DNA of 64,000 nt from Sinohyriopsis cumingii. Its lineage: Eukaryota > Mollusca > Bivalvia > Unionida > Unionidae. The translations under genes were made by a program, and so were the position numbers. How positions within the stretch are numbered: the stretch's first letter is position 1; the number at the start of each line of letters is the position of its first letter. The stretch lies in the NCBI GenBank assembly GCA_028554795.2, contig CM068839.1, forward strand, positions 16,027,220 through 16,091,219, in the 5' to 3' direction. The notes beneath the pieces were generated by a model, which saw nothing but the letters and a program-made list of their open reading frames with translations, searched no databases and had not been told where the DNA came from. Positions 60,769 through 64,000 of the stretch are shown here, piece by piece.

Positions 60769-62232
60769 TAAACCTATGAACTTAGCATCATCAGTTTTAA
60801 CAGTCTTGATTCGTTTGCACGGCCATGTCATAGTTCTGCTGCTGCTTTGGTAGTGGTAGTATACACTTCTAATGCTGCAATTGGCATCCAAGTGGTGGTA
60901 AGCGTTGATATTGCCCTAGAACATTTAGATGACTTGGATCGTGTAGCTCTCTTCCTCTTAAAGAAATCTGATACATTTCCTTTTGTGTTTTAACTACGCC
61001 AAAATATCTTGTAACAATCTGTTTTGTTTTCGCTCTATTCGAGTATTAGACAAATTATATCGAACTTAACAAAGACCAATCAATGTCCAGAAAAATTAAC
61101 AATTTGCTAACAAAAACTATGTTGCAATTTTAAAAACACATTTTTTTTTACAAATTGTACAAGATATTTGAAAAATTGACAAATACAAAAATGTTTAAAT
61201 ATAATAATATAAAGCATTAAAATATGAAACATTTATTTAGGGGTTGGTAATATTGGGAAGTATGTCTATTTCTGGAAACCTTGACAAATGCCCAGGATGT
61301 TAACACCTGCGAAACACCTTGAAAGTAAGGAAGTCTAACACATAGTGGCCATCCATTACTCACCTTGACTACCCAAAAACCCATACATAACAAACAAAAC
61401 GGAATGGTGAGTTATGTGATGGTCAATACTACACATAATAATAATCCTACACCTATACTTACAAACTTTATTGATAATATGGAAGAATGATAGTTGAATG
61501 TTACTAACACGTACTTATGGACAACAAACAAATTCACACCTACTTTTGGACAACAAACAAACTCATATCTTTACCATCCGTTACATACACGCAAACGTGC
61601 GTAAAAACTCATTTTAACGGGGACAAAGGAAATGTAGATGATTTCACTCAAAAATATCAGTCAATACAGGTTATTTACTACCCAGCACCATACACATGTG
61701 TAAGGGGATATAGATCATACACTGAAGTACTACTCTCATACAGAATTCAACACACTTTATGTACTACCCGAAACCTCTACACTTACAAACTCATGTAAGA
61801 TTGGATGCAAATATATTTAATGGGTAGGATCAATAAACAATCTGCCTTACAAAGAAATAAGTATGGTTATCATCCATAACACTTACCAAGAAATAAAAAC
61901 ATGAGGGTAGAGAATAATATACATTTTTATACAGATCAATTCCGGTTGACGTTAAAGAGAAGAGAGTGTTACAAATAAACGTCTTTGGCAAAGTCCAGGA
62001 GCAACCAATCTGTTCTTCTCCCAAAAAATCGAATCATCATCATCAGCAGCAATTATAAGGATGACGAGGGCCGCAGCGGCGGTAGACACAAGCATGGAAA
62101 ATGTTTAAGACAGTTACAACTGCTGATGGAGGAATCAAAACTTTTGGAAGTTATTTTTCTTATCAAATGAACTTTCAGGTCCGTCCCATTCTCTCAGAAA
62201 AGATATACTACTTATCCTACTACTACAACTCC

Positions 62233-62259
62233 TGCTGCTGCTGCTGCTACTACTACTAC

Positions 62260-62304
<45 letters not shown>
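62233..62304. repeat. Compound (CTG)n-(CTA)n-(AAT)n microsatellite
   Basis: CTGCTGCTGCTG, then CTACTACTA, then about 14 AAT units. The open frames across it with Asn or Tyr runs are repeat artefacts. Confidence 0.95.
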
Positions 62305-62814
62305 GTGTGAGTGCATTTTCAAAATGTAGAAGAAGAAGCAATTCAAGAATATTTCGTCCCTTACCTTTAGTATATTCGTGTAAAAAATGGCAATGAAAGT
62401 TCAAATTTGTCATAAAAGTACATTTGTTTGTGCAATCTTCTTCTTTTGAGTTTCGTAAAGGAAATGAGTTCTTATTCTGCTTTTGGAAAATATGTTTCTC
62501 TCCCCTTCTCTCTTTCTTCATTTTCCTTGTGTGTGGAAGATACCGTGAATTCCAATGTCTTTGCTAGCGATACAAAAACATTCTTTGTCTCTTTGTAGGA
62601 ACCCCAGTTCTATTTTCTTTGAATAGAGATCTTCTTTTGCTAAACAGATCAATAAGGATATTCCAAATTGTATCGACAAGATGTCGAGCACTAAAATAAT
62701 ATAATGCAGAAACTCTCATATTATATACATTCAGTCGGTAATTGGCTGCCTCTGGTGTTTCATTTTTGTAACAGCCATGTTATATATATCTGTATTTTTG
62801 TGTATCCTTTGGTG

Positions 62815-62950
62815 CATGACTCTGTCTATATTGTGTGTAACATTTGAACATGACTCTGTCTATATTGTGTGTAGCATCTGAACATGACTCTGTCTATATT
62901 GTGTGTAACATTTCAACATGACTCTGTCTATATTGTGTGTAACATTTCAA
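62815..62950. repeat. 34-bp tandem repeat, 4 units
   Basis: Four units of CATGACTCTGTCTATATTGT followed by GTGTAACATTTGAA, with one or two changes between units. Confidence 0.93.
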
Positions 62951-64000
62951 CATGACAATTTTAAATTGTAGTGATTCTCTATAAACATGTCATTGAGCTA
63001 TAAATAGGTGTTTTTAAGTTAAATACAACCAATATATTGAACCTGTTGCCCAATTTAGAGTAGTTTCTCAACGGCAAGTGATGTCAGGTGAGTTCTTAGA
63101 AGAATGAAGTTATTTCCCATTGGATGGGTCGGTCAGTTGGATTATTTAATGACGTAGGTCAAGTCTGTAGGTGTTGTGAAGTATTCGATTGAGTAGTAAT
63201 GTGTGTCAGGTTGGGTATATTTCAACATATAGTTGTAACAGACTTCGGGATGTATGAGCAATTAATTAATATCTATTTTGGATTCTTATTTCATATGTTC
63301 TTATTTTAATATCAGACAGCAGATGTCTTTAATGTTATGTTTAGATCTAACTTCAGAACTGACATGTGTTATTCATTGGAATTATAACGTGCTATTTGGA
63401 CTAAAATATTATTCTGGGACTATTATGAATATATTCAAAGGAATTCTGGACAATGCCAATGTGATACATCAGGAATTCATTCGGAACATTGGATTCTTTT
63501 GAAATTGTGTAGAACTCTTTTCAGGATTATTTTGGATTTAATTTATAATACTGAAAGTTCCTCTGAAATTTTCACATTATAATTTTAATAAATTATTTGT
63601 TACATTTTACAAAACTTGTTTATTTTCTTTTTTCTGTTACTTATTTTATGACCAGAGAATCGTAACAGCCATAATAATATTTGTGAAAGTGTTTATTGAT
63701 CTCAACTATGCTAATTAAAATATATTGTGTGAGACTGTTTCTCTGTGTGGGAAAATGTAAGTAGCATAAATTGTTATTATTGGTCATGACTATAGTACCT
63801 AATATATTTCATGGAGTATGCTTTCTTTGCGTGAGAAAGTTAAATATTGATTGTGACTGTACTGTATGTTTCACGGTGAATGTTTTCTTCGTGAATGTTT
63901 TCTACTGATTGTGACTATTTTGTTATACAACATATTTTGTCTAAATTGTGTAAGAATATTGTGGCTAAAATTTATTTCGAGGAGATTATGTAAGAATATA

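Larger units (their letters stand above)
58268..64000. other. Host DNA right of the Polintons, no supported gene
   Basis: AT-rich unique sequence with microsatellites and two tandem arrays (listed). Short open frames exist on both strands, but none shows a family motif, good splice context or a start signal. A somewhat GC-richer patch near 59,780-59,930 could be part of an exon or UTR but cannot be supported. Confidence 0.6.

Noticed and set aside
60536-60891. Two overlapping frames of 105-114 residues on opposite strands
   Set aside because: Both run through a degenerate tandem repeat. Repeated peptide words on both strands show this is repeat, not coding.
62101-62521. Open frames with Asn, Tyr and Ser runs
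   Set aside because: They only translate the compound microsatellite at 62,233-62,304.
1-64000. CRISPR arrays or bacterial operons
   Set aside because: Spliced exons, SINEs, a LINE and Polintons show animal DNA. The tandem repeats have no unique spacers.

Overview
The window comes from an AT-rich animal genome, most likely a mollusc or another lophotrochozoan. The evidence is a spliced host gene for an axonemal protein, tRNA-derived SINEs, a CR1/L2-like LINE and short hairpins of the GGGAGGTAACTCC type that are common in molluscan DNA. The species cannot be named from the sequence alone.

Host gene (about 1-23,084, minus strand). Seven exons of GAS8/DRC4, a coiled-coil subunit of the nexin-dynein regulatory complex of cilia, can be placed to the base. 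Six carry protein sequence. A seventh, carrying only the start codon, is inferred. The C-terminal exons lie beyond base 1. All introns are phase 0. They hold three minisatellites, at least three SINE copies, an old dispersed repeat and a 2.5 kb dead LINE.

Virus-like DNA (24,251-58,261). About 1.2 kb upstream of the inferred GAS8 start lies a 34 kb composite of two Polinton/Maverick-type elements, one inside the other. The outer element (about 16.8 kb of its own sequence, AT-rich, terminal repeats roughly 6-7% diverged, many breaks) is the older fossil. It carries a capsid-like gene of a different family from the inner one, an adenain-like protease, a phage-fibre-like gene, a penton-like gene, a polymerase-helicase-HNH region, an integrase, a phospholipase A2-like gene and a packaging ATPase.

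Inner element (40,403-57,569). This 17,167 bp Polinton sits in the outer ATPase gene, flanked by a perfect 6-bp target duplication (GATGTG). Its terminal repeats are almost identical, so it is young and looks nearly whole. It has the standard set: major capsid, penton, pX-like protein, membrane protein, integrase with chromodomain, packaging ATPase and protein-primed PolB. It also has a two-zinc-knuckle protein and five small genes of unknown function.

Most notable observation. Those five small genes end in stem-loops that match the 3' end of replication-dependent histone mRNAs (GGCCCTTTTCAGGGCC with ACCCA-type flanks and a purine-rich downstream element). Two of these stem-loops lie inside the terminal inverted repeats. 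Three of the genes are duplicated cassettes with a shared promoter block. The other two form a divergent pair around a promoter with CCAAT, CRE/E-box and TATA motifs, laid out like a divergent histone gene pair. The inference is that part of this element's gene set is tied to S-phase histone mRNA processing.

Right flank (58,268-64,000). Host DNA with microsatellites and two short tandem arrays. No gene can be supported there.
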